Assembly: GCA_903887175.1 (NCBI GenBank)
Contig: CAISOV010000064.1
Coordinates: 1 to 45,366 of the forward strand
Source: an uncultured Micrococcales bacterium
Lineage (GTDB): Bacteria > Actinomycetota > Actinomycetes > Actinomycetales > Microbacteriaceae
DNA length: 45,366 nt
Reading direction: 5' to 3'
Position numbers and translations under genes: made by a program. A model generated the notes under the pieces. It was given only the letters and a program-made list of their open reading frames with translations. It was not told the DNA's origin and did no database searches. This document shows positions 1-7,756 of the stretch, piece after piece. Position 1 is the stretch's first letter, and every line of letters starts with the position of its first letter.

Positions 1-735
1 CGCGGCTATGGTGCCGCGAACGGTCTTCTGCTGAACCCAAGCAGCCACGGCGCCGCCTTGGCTTGAAATGTGAACGGTGAGGCTCGGGTCGCTTGGGGCG
101 AAAGCGGCCAGCGGCACGACCAATGATTTGCCAGCCATTACGGCGAGGCCTTGCGTTCCCGATGCGTTGATTTTGCCGCCCTCATCAAAAAGTTCGACGC
201 TAAAGGAGGCATCTACCGGGCTGGGGTTCTGAACAATCAGAAGGGCTTGTCGACCCACCGCCGTGCTGGCGCCCAAAAACCAAAAATCACTTGATGGCCT
301 CACACAATCAGCACCGATTAGGCCGTTGGCGCCTGTGGCATAGCCATTTGCTGCAGCGCTGATCAGCTGTGTCTGATTGGCGCTAAGCAGCGAGCTGCCC
401 TGACTCTGGCCCGTAACATCGGCGTTGACCCGAATAATTTTGGGTTTGCTAACCGTGAAAAAATTTGAAGCCGAGTTTTGGTTGACGTTCACCTGAGCAG
501 AACCGATTTGGGCAAATCTTGATGCACCAGCACGGTTGGCCTGGTCGATGAAAGCTGGTCCCGGGCAAACCAAACTTAGAGCCCTTGGCACCACTTTGTT
601 GTTAGCGCTGGTGACACTCGCACCGCTTTGAACACCGAGTTGTGATCTAACTTTGAAAATATCGAAATCAAAAGTTGCAACCGCTGCAACCAGAAGCAAC
701 AAACCTAAGAAACTTGCAATTAGTTTGCGAACCAT
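1..735 (-). CDS. DUF5719 family protein, C-terminus cut by window edge
   Basis: This reading frame is open from the ATG at 735 to the left edge (245 codons without a stop), so it is missing from the ORF track. The protein starts MVRKLIASFLGLLLLVAAVA, a membrane anchor or uncleaved signal, followed by a secreted region. That region contains a cysteine in SLVCPGP and another in GADCVRPS, then beta-rich segments such as GRQALLIVQNPSPVDASF and LVVPLAAFAPSDPSLTVHI. This pattern fits DUF5719, which in actinobacteria is usually encoded directly downstream of a large glycosyltransferase and near whiB2. Its start overlaps the glycosyltransferase stop in a TGATG arrangement, which suggests translational coupling. 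The molecular function is not established. A role in cell-envelope assembly is inferred from the context only. Confidence 0.75.
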   Translation of the reverse strand, partial: MVRKLIASFLGLLLLVAAVATFDFDIFKVRSQLGVQSGASVTSANNKVVPRALSLVCPGPAFIDQANRAGASRFAQIGSAQVNVNQNSASNFFTVSKPKIIRVNADVTGQSQGSSLLSANQTQLISAAANGYATGANGLIGADCVRPSSDFWFLGASTAVGRQALLIVQNPSPVDASFSVELFDEGGKINASGTQGLAVMAGKSLVVPLAAFAPSDPSLTVHISSQGGAVAAWVQQKTVRGTIAA

Positions 736-3683
736 CAGCCCAGCTCGCTTTCTTGCAAAGAATCTTCTTCTGCAAAGTCTGAATCTGCAAAATCATTTGC
801 AACAAAAATATTGCCAGTATTTTTGGCTCGTCGTTTAGGTGCACCCGGAATAGCCAAAAGCACGAAAATCAGAATGAACAGCAGCTGCACACCTTTGGTG
901 ATTGACCAACTTTGGCGCCAAGAATAATTTGCTGATTGATTGTCTTTCGCTGCCGTTACCCGCCAGAGCCAACCAAATTCGGTTTGGCCAACAAGTTCGA
1001 GCTCACGAACCGAATTCAGTGCGGCGTTCAGATCGGCCGAGTTGCCTTCGGGCACCAAAATAAAACCAATGTTTGAGTCGGCGAGCGCCGGGGTCAGGTC
1101 TATGCCGTTGGCTGAAACCAGGTTTGCTACCAGCGCATCGACAGCAAGGTAGCCCGGCTCTGAGGCGGCTTTTTGAGCTAGCGAATAACGGTAGGCAGTC
1201 GAATTTGCCTCTAGCTGCAATCCTTCGGGCCAAACCAAATTAGCCGCGAACCGGTTGCCATTTAGTTGTGAAATCTGCAGCAGTCGCAGGTGGCTGCCCT
1301 GAGCAGCCTCGGCGGCAACGATTGCGGGCACGGTTCGACCGTCAGTGAAACTGATTGCAATTGATTTGCTCGGCATAAGTGGCGTGGTGATGCCAAATGA
1401 ACTTATCGATGCAACTATGACTGCGACCATGCCAAGCGAACCTAGACTGCCTGCTAGTTTTTTGTGATTCTGTGCAATAGCCTCAAGCCCGATTGCCGCG
1501 GCCAGAATCAAACATATAGAAACCAACGCTGTGCTGGCCGCTGCACTGCCGTGAATTTCAAGACTGGCAAACCAAGACTGTTGAAGCACAAAACCCCAAG
1601 CTGTGGCAAACACTGCCAATGACACCAAGCCCAAGCCAATGAGCGCACGTTTAGAAAAGAGTGCGGTCAATGCCAGAACACCCACTAAGACGGGCCAAAT
1701 CTCAAGCCATTGCAAACCTGCCGGCAGCTCTGAAGCTGCCAAGAGCCCGTTTGGCATGCCTACAAGAACTTGCCAGAAGCTTTGCGGCAGTGAATCAACG
1801 GGCAAACCTGGGTCGCTAAACACAGCAAACGTGGTGCCCAACTTAGCTGTCATGAACCAGGCATAGGGTGCTATCAGAGCGGCGCCCAATGCTGGAACCC
1901 AAACGAGAACTGCGATTCGTTTCGGTTTTATTAGGGCTAAGACCGCGAGCCCCAACACAATCACTAGAGCTGAAGCAAACGATGAAACTGCCACTGCTGC
2001 AAAGAGCAAGCCACTGACGCCCACCCAGCTCGATTGTCTGGCCCGAGCCCGCCGACCTGACGAAGTGTTTAGCAGTTTGGCAATCGAAAGCACGAGCCAC
2101 GGCAACAACATCCAGATAAAAATCGCGCCGATTCGAGCCTGTTGCTGTGCCGCCAAAAGGCTTGGCCACAAGGCGTAACTAACGCCTAAAAGGTTTCTCA
2201 CCCAGGAGCGCTTGGTTGCAAGGCCCGAGGCATGCCATGCGCCAGAAAACGCCAGCGAGCGTGCAAGCAGAACGACCACGGCTAATGCCAAGCTCGGCGT
2301 GACAAACCATAGCGAACCGATAGCCGTTAGCAGCCAGTTAAACGGATCACTCGGGGCAGCTAGACCGAGACCGTTGTATTGCCAAGACGACCCGGCACGG
2401 CCCGCAAGTTTCAGCCAGTCATTACTTAGCGGCGCAAACGAGCCGCCGACGGCCGCATTTGCTGTCGGCCAGAACTGCCAGCTTGAAAGCAACAGCGCGA
2501 GCGACAAAAACCAGCCGCCCGCTGCGGCAAAATGTTTTTCGGCTGGCGCGTTTTGCAGACCCGCCAGCGAGATCGCAGCGGTGCCCCCAAAGTCATCGGC
2601 AACGTGGTCTTGCATCATGCGGTTTCTGTGGCGAACCATCGCCCAGGTTGCCCTCAGTGACCAAAGCGCGCGCAACGAAATGTCGCGATTGAGGTTGACT
2701 TTGCTTCGACTCAGCAGCCGCACCGGCACCGTGAAAAAGCCCCAAAGCGCAGCAGAGATTTCGGTGTATACAAGGTTTGGTCGCTTAGTTGCGATGCTCC
2801 ACAATGCCCGAAGCAGACCGTTCAACGGCAATAAAACGGCATAGAGCCAAACTATGGCAGCTGGCAAATAGGCCAACTGCAGGTGAACCTCAGCGCGGCG
2901 CTTGGCCGACTCTGGGCTGCCCTGCAGCCACCTGCGCGGTCGTTTGCCCTCGAGGCTCAATGTGGCGTGCGAGATGCGAGCCGACGGCACGACCACCACT
3001 CGGTAACCACTGAGACGGGCTCGAATCGAAAAGTCAATGTCAGAGGCAAAATTTGGAGCACGGCGGTCAAAGCCTTGCAGCCTTCGATAGAGGTCTGTGC
3101 GAATCAACGCCCCTGCGGTTGAAATAGCGAACACGTCATCGACATCGTCATATTGAGCTTGGTCGAGTTCGTGGTCTACCAAACTGAAGATTCCGCCCAA
3201 CTTGGTCAAAGTCAGACCCTGCTGAACAATGAGGTTGGGTTGATTCGGGTCTAAATGTTTAGGGCCGAGCATGGCTACCGAAGGTGACAGATCAGCTGCT
3301 GCTAACAGTTTTTCTAGTGCGTCAGGCTCTGGCACGCTGTCGTCGTGCAACAACCAAAACCACGAACGTTGGTTTTCTCGACTGCCATCATCGCTTGAGC
3401 CAATAGGCTCAAGTGCGTCGCCTGCCAAATTTGGTGTGGTGAAAATCGAGGCAATCTGTGAAGCGCCAGCTGCTACCAAGGCACTGAGACTGTTGTCGGT
3501 GCGACGAATCACAGGGCTGATTTGTAATTCTGCAAAAACTGCTGCCGGCTCAGAACCTAACGAGCTGTCGACGGCAATGATCTCGTCAACTTGACGGGTT
3601 TGCGATGCAATAGCGACCAGCGTCTTTTTTAACCAGTCGGGCTGGTCATGACTGATTACTACCGCTGAAACGCGAACACTCAT
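735..3683 (-). CDS. Large membrane glycosyltransferase (GT2 N-terminal domain plus multi-pass membrane region)
   Basis: The N-terminal ~250 residues form a GT2-type fold. It starts with VSAVVISHDQPDWLKKTL, has an acidic HDDS motif near residue 116 in the place of the family's metal/nucleotide-binding DxD, and an acceptor-side SDIDFSIRARLSGY segment. A long region with many hydrophobic helices follows (roughly residues 265-780), then a soluble loop and a last helix (LLFILIFVLLAI) with a charged tail. At 982 residues it matches the very large actinobacterial GT2/membrane fusions found beside whiB2 and DUF5719. It probably transfers a sugar, possibly from a lipid-linked donor, to a cell-wall or surface glycan. 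Donor and acceptor cannot be read from the sequence. The gene starts 21 bp after the whiB2-like gene and overlaps the DUF5719 start by one base, so the three are probably cotranscribed. Confidence 0.85.
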   Translation of the reverse strand: MSVRVSAVVISHDQPDWLKKTLVAIASQTRQVDEIIAVDSSLGSEPAAVFAELQISPVIRRTDNSLSALVAAGASQIASIFTTPNLAGDALEPIGSSDDGSRENQRSWFWLLHDDSVPEPDALEKLLAAADLSPSVAMLGPKHLDPNQPNLIVQQGLTLTKLGGIFSLVDHELDQAQYDDVDDVFAISTAGALIRTDLYRRLQGFDRRAPNFASDIDFSIRARLSGYRVVVVPSARISHATLSLEGKRPRRWLQGSPESAKRRAEVHLQLAYLPAAIVWLYAVLLPLNGLLRALWSIATKRPNLVYTEISAALWGFFTVPVRLLSRSKVNLNRDISLRALWSLRATWAMVRHRNRMMQDHVADDFGGTAAISLAGLQNAPAEKHFAAAGGWFLSLALLLSSWQFWPTANAAVGGSFAPLSNDWLKLAGRAGSSWQYNGLGLAAPSDPFNWLLTAIGSLWFVTPSLALAVVVLLARSLAFSGAWHASGLATKRSWVRNLLGVSYALWPSLLAAQQQARIGAIFIWMLLPWLVLSIAKLLNTSSGRRARARQSSWVGVSGLLFAAVAVSSFASALVIVLGLAVLALIKPKRIAVLVWVPALGAALIAPYAWFMTAKLGTTFAVFSDPGLPVDSLPQSFWQVLVGMPNGLLAASELPAGLQWLEIWPVLVGVLALTALFSKRALIGLGLVSLAVFATAWGFVLQQSWFASLEIHGSAAASTALVSICLILAAAIGLEAIAQNHKKLAGSLGSLGMVAVIVASISSFGITTPLMPSKSIAISFTDGRTVPAIVAAEAAQGSHLRLLQISQLNGNRFAANLVWPEGLQLEANSTAYRYSLAQKAASEPGYLAVDALVANLVSANGIDLTPALADSNIGFILVPEGNSADLNAALNSVRELELVGQTEFGWLWRVTAAKDNQSANYSWRQSWSITKGVQLLFILIFVLLAIPGAPKRRAKNTGNIFVANDFADSDFAEEDSLQESELG

Positions 3684-3704
3684 GATTGAGGTCGCTTCAG
3701 CGCT

Positions 3705-4010
3705 TTAGGCGCGCTTCTTGAGCTTGCGACGCTCGCGCTCAGAAAGGCCACCCCAGATTCCGAAACGCTCGTCGTTTTCTAGCGCATAGTCAAGGCACTG
3801 AGCTTTGACTTCGCAACCGCCACAAATGCGTTTTGCGTCACGAGTCGAGCCGCCTTTTTCAGGAAAAAACGCTTCGGGGTCAGTCTGAGCACAGAGTGCT
3901 TCAGCCTGCCATGCCAACGTGTCAGAGTCAGGGTTTGCATAGGCGCCTGCTACCCCAAGCAGGATCGGATCGATGAACCAGTTTTCGGGAACCCGGTTGT
4001 TACTTTCCAT
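3705..4010 (-). CDS. whiB2: WhiB-family iron-sulfur transcriptional regulator, WhiB2/WhmD type
   Basis: The 101-residue protein has the four WhiB cysteines, at positions 40, 63, 66 and 72 (C...CxxCxxxxxC), that hold a [4Fe-4S] cluster. The G[I/V]WGG turn (GIWGGLS, residues 84-90) and a basic DNA-contacting tail (RERRKLKKRA) follow. WhiB proteins bind primary sigma factor region 4 and tune transcription; WhiB2/WhmD is linked to septation and cell division in mycobacteria and streptomycetes. Assignment to the WhiB2 subgroup rests on length and on its place upstream of the glycosyltransferase and DUF5719 genes. The ATG at 4010 has an AAGGA ribosome site 8 nt upstream. The gene diverges from galE, and the shared 233 bp gap holds a palindrome that could be an operator. 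Confidence 0.93.
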   Translation of the reverse strand: MESNNRVPENWFIDPILLGVAGAYANPDSDTLAWQAEALCAQTDPEAFFPEKGGSTRDAKRICGGCEVKAQCLDYALENDERFGIWGGLSERERRKLKKRA

Positions 4011-4073
4011 GCTGTGAATCCTTATCTTTAACGCTGCAGATCAGCAGTGGCTGAATGACTTTCGTCGTTGTAA

Positions 4074-4087
4074 TTACACTGGTGTAA
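4074..4087. promoter_or_regulatory. Perfect inverted repeat between whiB2 and galE, possible operator
   Basis: TTACAC-TG-GTGTAA is a perfect 6+2+6 inverted repeat about 64 bp upstream of the whiB2 start and 157 bp upstream of galE. Its size and symmetry suit a dimeric regulator. I cannot name a cognate factor, so this is a candidate only. Confidence 0.3.
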
Positions 4088-4231
4088 CTCCCTATAAGTC
4101 AAGTTGAGGCAACCCTTGCCAAACACTCGGGCGTGTCGCAAACTTTTTGTTGATTCCAAGCCTTAATTGCAGGCTAATAGCGGCTGAATATCCTATAAAA
4201 TCAAGGTTTTTAGTCACAATCGACAAACCGC

Positions 4232-4237
4232 TAACAT
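4232..4237 (+). promoter_or_regulatory. Probable -10 box for leaderless galE transcript
   Basis: TAACAT matches the actinobacterial -10 consensus TANNNT and lies 6 nt before the galE ATG, so transcription should begin at or next to the start codon. No Shine-Dalgarno sequence is present. The same arrangement recurs at several other genes here. Confidence 0.5.
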
Positions 4238-4243
4238 TGAAAC

Positions 4244-5203
4244 ATGAGCGTATTGGTGACCGGCGGAGCAGGCTATATTGGCTCGCATGTTGTAAGACTG
4301 TTACAAAATCGCGGCGAGAAAGTCGTTGTCGTTGACAACCTTTCAAATGGAGTTCAGCAGCGAATCGGCGATGCGGCATTGGTTCAAATAGATTTGGCGA
4401 GCGAATCAGCAACCAAGACTTTGGTCGAGACCATGCTCGAGCACAAGGTAACGGCTGTGATTCACTTTGCCGCTCTGAAACAGGTTGGCGAATCGGTGGC
4501 TCGCCCAGAATGGTATTTTCAGCAGAACATCGGCGGGCTGGCCAATCTGCTAACAGCCATGCACGAGTCAAACGTTGATCGATTAGTTTTTTCGTCAAGC
4601 GCCGCCACCTATGGCATGCCCGATGTGCCTTCGGTTAGCGAAGACATTGTGTGTGAACCAATCAACCCCTATGGTCAGACCAAATTGATTGGCGAATGGA
4701 TGGTCGCCAACGCGGCAACGGCGTGGGGTCTGCGTGGCGCAAACTTGCGATATTTCAACGTGGCCGGCGCCGGGTCACCAGAGCTTGCCGACACCGCAGT
4801 GGCAAACCTGGTGCCGATCGTGTTTGCGGCAATTCGCTCGGGGCAATCGCCTAAGGTTTTTGGCACCGACTACCCCACCGCCGATGGCACCTGTGTGCGC
4901 GACTATGTTCATGTGACTGACCTTGCCGAAGCACACCTCAGCGCTCTTGATTATCTCGACCGCGAACATCGCTCGCACACCACTTTTAATGTTGGCACCG
5001 GTCAAGGGTCTTCGGTGTTTGAAGTGCTCGAGCAGATTCGTCAAACCACCGGCATCAAGTTTGAGGCTGACCTTCAGCCCCGACGGCCAGGCGACCCACC
5101 ATCTTTAGCGGCCGATGTGACGAGAATTCGTGAAACTTTAGGCTGGTCGGCATCGCGCAACCTAAAAGACATTATCGAGAGCGCTTGGGCAGCCACAAGC
5201 TAG
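4244..5203 (+). CDS. galE: UDP-glucose 4-epimerase
   Basis: The 319-residue protein is an extended short-chain dehydrogenase/reductase. The NAD-binding loop is VTGGAGYIGSH at the N-terminus, the catalytic Ser is in FSSSAATYG, and the Tyr-Lys pair is in NPYGQTK. The C-terminal epimerase signature DYVHVTDLAEAH and the sugar-contacting RYFNVAGA are intact. Length is normal (about 320-340). It interconverts UDP-glucose and UDP-galactose in the cytoplasm and so supplies galactosyl donors for surface glycans, which fits the nearby glycosyltransferase, manA and polymer ligase genes. It ends 10 bp before the manA stop on the other strand. The start is the ATG at 4244, with a TAACAT box 6 nt upstream and no ribosome site, so the mRNA is probably leaderless. 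Confidence 0.93.
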   Translation: MSVLVTGGAGYIGSHVVRLLQNRGEKVVVVDNLSNGVQQRIGDAALVQIDLASESATKTLVETMLEHKVTAVIHFAALKQVGESVARPEWYFQQNIGGLANLLTAMHESNVDRLVFSSSAATYGMPDVPSVSEDIVCEPINPYGQTKLIGEWMVANAATAWGLRGANLRYFNVAGAGSPELADTAVANLVPIVFAAIRSGQSPKVFGTDYPTADGTCVRDYVHVTDLAEAHLSALDYLDREHRSHTTFNVGTGQGSSVFEVLEQIRQTTGIKFEADLQPRRPGDPPSLAADVTRIRETLGWSASRNLKDIIESAWAATS

Positions 5204-5213
5204 TGCATTTGAT

Positions 5214-6308
5214 TTAGCAGGCTAAAAATGCTCGGCCGCTGCCAGCCAAGCTTACGAACTTGGCGTCAGAAGAAATCAGGGCAGCTTCGCCACGCCTAAT
5301 CATCAGGTGTTCGCCCAGACTGTCAGAAATTGATATTTCGCCACCGTCGCAGAGCAGAATCGAGTCGCCCGATATTTTGAGGTCAGCCAACACGGTGGCC
5401 CCAGTCACGTCGACTCGATACAGCGCAAAGTCTGAGCAGTCGGCTTGGTAGCGAGCCAACCCTGTCAAAATCGGTTTTGGTTCAAGAATTTCTATTGGCG
5501 AGCTGACAAATTTCACAACAGATTGCAGTTCGGCAACATCGACATGCTTAGGCGTGAGCCCACCGCGCAAAACGTTGTCAGAAGCCGCCATGATTTCAAC
5601 CCCCAAGCCACATAAATAGGCATGAATGTTTCCTGCCGGCAAATATAGACCTTCGCCTGATTGAAGATTAACGTGGTTCATCATCAGGGCAACGATGATG
5701 CCAGGATCGCCGGGGTAAAGCGCCTCGAGCCGGGCGGCAAGTGCAGACTTGCTGGCTAGCTCTGCGGTGATTTCGCCGAGCGAACCTTTCAATGCAAAAG
5801 CCAGATTGAACGCTTGGCGAAGGCCGTCAGGCTCTTCAAGTGCCTCAACGAAAGTCGTCGCTGACACCCCAAAACTTTTGAAAAGCTCGATGGTTTCAGC
5901 CAAGTCACGAAAACCGCACAGAGCTTCGAAACCATCAACCAGCGACACGATCATCTCGGGCTTGTGGCGATCATCTTTATAGTTGCGCGATGGTGAATCA
6001 AACGGCACACCAGCTGCATTTTCTCGGGCAAAACCTTCGATTGCCTGCGCCGAGTTTGGGTGGGCTTGAATGCTAAGCGGCTGGTCGGCAGCCAAAATCT
6101 TGAGCAAATAGCTCAAGGGCTGACCGCCTAGCAGGTCTAAAACAGTGCGCCCAGGTTCTTCGGCAAGGTAGGTGAGCGAACCGGGGTGTGTGCCAAACCA
6201 AACTTCTGCCATGGCTTCGCCAGTTGCAGGCAAACCAAAATAGTCGGCGATAAGGGTTTTTGAACCCCACGCATAGTCGCGCGCCGAGTTGGCTATCTTG
6301 CGAATCAC
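5214..6308 (-). CDS. manA: Mannose-6-phosphate isomerase, class I
   Basis: This type I phosphomannose isomerase interconverts fructose-6-phosphate and mannose-6-phosphate, the entry to GDP-mannose; manC, the later guanylyltransferase step, is at 40375. Cupin zinc-site segments are visible: SIQAHPNS (His), KPEMIVSL (Glu) and NIHAYLCGLGVEIMAASDNVLRGG. The ORF track extends it to an ATG at 6383, but that would overlap the divergent polymer-ligase gene. I prefer the GTG at 6308, which has AAAGG about 9 nt upstream and begins just before the conserved IANSARDYAWGS, giving 364 residues. The family N-terminus normally begins within 10 residues of this motif. The C-terminal part is the usual mannose-binding cupin region. 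It converges with galE with only 10 bp between the stops. Confidence 0.9.
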   Translation of the reverse strand: MIRKIANSARDYAWGSKTLIADYFGLPATGEAMAEVWFGTHPGSLTYLAEEPGRTVLDLLGGQPLSYLLKILAADQPLSIQAHPNSAQAIEGFARENAAGVPFDSPSRNYKDDRHKPEMIVSLVDGFEALCGFRDLAETIELFKSFGVSATTFVEALEEPDGLRQAFNLAFALKGSLGEITAELASKSALAARLEALYPGDPGIIVALMMNHVNLQSGEGLYLPAGNIHAYLCGLGVEIMAASDNVLRGGLTPKHVDVAELQSVVKFVSSPIEILEPKPILTGLARYQADCSDFALYRVDVTGATVLADLKISGDSILLCDGGEISISDSLGEHLMIRRGEAALISSDAKFVSLAGSGRAFLAC

Positions 6309-6360
6309 CGGTGCCTGCCTTTCAGATGCAACTGTTTTAACTTTAGGCGAGTCACCGCAA

Positions 6361-6366
6361 TAAACT
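6361..6366 (+). promoter_or_regulatory. Probable -10 box for leaderless polymer-ligase gene
   Basis: TAAACT fits TANNNT and lies 7 nt before the ATG at 6374. There is no ribosome site, so a leaderless transcript is likely. Confidence 0.4.
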
Positions 6367-6373
6367 GAGACCC

Positions 6374-7756
6374 ATGCATGCAATCACCGAGCCGATTCGC
6401 ATCATCACCGACCCCAGACAAAAGGGTTACCGGCCAAGAACTTGGATCGCGACCGGTGGGGTCTTTATTTTGATGGCCGCTGATGGTGTTAGAGCCGGGG
6501 TCGGTTGGTGGGGTTGGTTTATAGCTTTTGCGGTTTTTTGGGCTCCAGCAATGATTTTGTTGTTTCGCAGCAAACTGCGTCAGCTTTGGGGCCAGCTGCC
6601 CCTTTCGTTGCTCGCAATTCACGGTCTTATGTTGCTGAGTCTGATTTGGTCGGCTTACACGTTTTATACGTTTCGAGTTTTGGGGTTGCAGTTCGGTTTG
6701 ACCCTGTTCGCACTTTTTTTGGTGGCGAGGTTCGACTGGCGCGAGCTTTTGAGAATTTTTGCGAATGTGATTCGAGTGATTTTGGCAAGCTCGTTAGCAT
6801 TTGAACTTTATGCCGGCTTCGAGCACACCAGAATCAAACCGCTGGTTTTTGATAACCCCGGCGGCTCAGCGGGCAACGCTAGCTATTTTTGGAGCGAAGG
6901 CAATATTTTTAGGGGCGAGCGAATTCAGGGCATCGTGGCAAATGCCAACACCCTGGCTGCAATTGCCATGGTCGGTGTGATTCTATTTGCCGTCGAACAC
7001 ATGATTTTTGGTGTTTCACGTTGGTTGAGTTGGTTGAGCATGATTTTGGCTGCTTTGACCATCGCTCTGACTAAGTCAGCCGGTGTGGGTTTCGCGTTGA
7101 TTACGGTGATTTTGGCTGGCATAGTTTCGATCGCCGCTGAAGGTAAAGATCGAGACACCCGACACCGGTACTATCGGCTGGCTTGGACTTTTTCTGGAAT
7201 TGTTCTGTTTTTTGCCTTGGTTTATCGAAACGAAGTGTTCACCTTCATCGGCAAGAGCCCCGACATGACTGGGCGTGCGGGCATCTGGAAGAACGTGATG
7301 GCGCTTGTGGCACAGAGGCCGATTCAAGGTTGGGGCTGGGTGAGCTATTGGATTCCCGGAATCAAACCGTTCAAGGGTCTGGGCATTGTTCACGGCGTCG
7401 AGTACTACCAGTCGCACAACGCATACATCGAAATGTTTTTTCAACTTGGCATCATTGGTCTTGCGCTGCTGCTGACGCTTTTGAGTGTGGCCTTTGTAAA
7501 AGTTTGGCGTTTAGCAGTTCGCCATACGAACCCACTGTATTTGTGGCCAATTCTGCTGTTGGTGGGCCTTATGGCGCAGAACCTGACCGAATCACGAATG
7601 CTGGTTGAAATCGGATGGGTGTATTTGGTAATAATCACCGTTAAGGTGAATGAGCCTGTAGATGCTTTAGAACCGGTGGGTCGTTCGACGAAACGTGAAA
7701 AGTTGGTTCCTCGACGACTTCGGCGCCTGATTTTGAAAAGACCGACTAAGGAATAA
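6374..7756 (+). CDS. O-antigen ligase / Wzy-type polysaccharide polymerase family membrane protein
   Basis: The 460-residue protein has about ten or more hydrophobic helices and the Wzy_C/WaaL family signature. This consists of GRAGIWKNV near residue 299, then [11 protein letters not shown], then [19 protein letters not shown] near residue 346. The arrangement of Arg and His in the outer loop is what family members use to join or polymerise undecaprenyl-linked glycans outside the membrane. In a Gram-positive cell it more probably polymerises or ligates a surface polysaccharide or teichoic-type glycan than an LPS O-antigen. The C-terminal tail is basic and cytosolic. It lies among galE and manA and ends inside the convergent LysM protein gene, with 11 bp overlap. 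Substrate is unknown. Confidence 0.82.
   Translation: MHAITEPIRIITDPRQKGYRPRTWIATGGVFILMAADGVRAGVGWWGWFIAFAVFWAPAMILLFRSKLRQLWGQLPLSLLAIHGLMLLSLIWSAYTFYTFRVLGLQFGLTLFALFLVARFDWRELLRIFANVIRVILASSLAFELYAGFEHTRIKPLVFDNPGGSAGNASYFWSEGNIFRGERIQGIVANANTLAAIAMVGVILFAVEHMIFGVSRWLSWLSMILAALTIALTKSAGVGFALITVILAGIVSIAAEGKDRDTRHRYYRLAWTFSGIVLFFALVYRNEVFTFIGKSPDMTGRAGIWKNVMALVAQRPIQGWGWVSYWIPGIKPFKGLGIVHGVEYYQSHNAYIEMFFQLGIIGLALLLTLLSVAFVKVWRLAVRHTNPLYLWPILLLVGLMAQNLTESRMLVEIGWVYLVIITVKVNEPVDALEPVGRSTKREKLVPRRLRRLILKRPTKE

Larger units (their letters stand above)
4011..4243. other. Divergent intergenic region between whiB2 and galE
   Basis: This 233 bp gap is the largest in the window. It contains the TTACAC-TG-GTGTAA palindrome, AT-rich stretches towards galE (TCCTATAAAATC at about 4190-4201) and the galE-proximal -10 box. 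I see no tRNA fold and no convincing small gene. The ORFs listed across it read into galE in the wrong frame. Confidence 0.6.

Noticed and set aside
2212-2844. 210-residue plus-strand ORF opposite the glycosyltransferase
   Set aside because: It lies wholly antisense to a well supported GT2/membrane protein, has no recognisable domain, and reads as a shadow frame.
6309-6383. 25-codon N-terminal extension of manA
   Set aside because: It would overlap the start of the divergent polymer-ligase gene, and a GTG with a ribosome site lies right before the conserved N-terminus.
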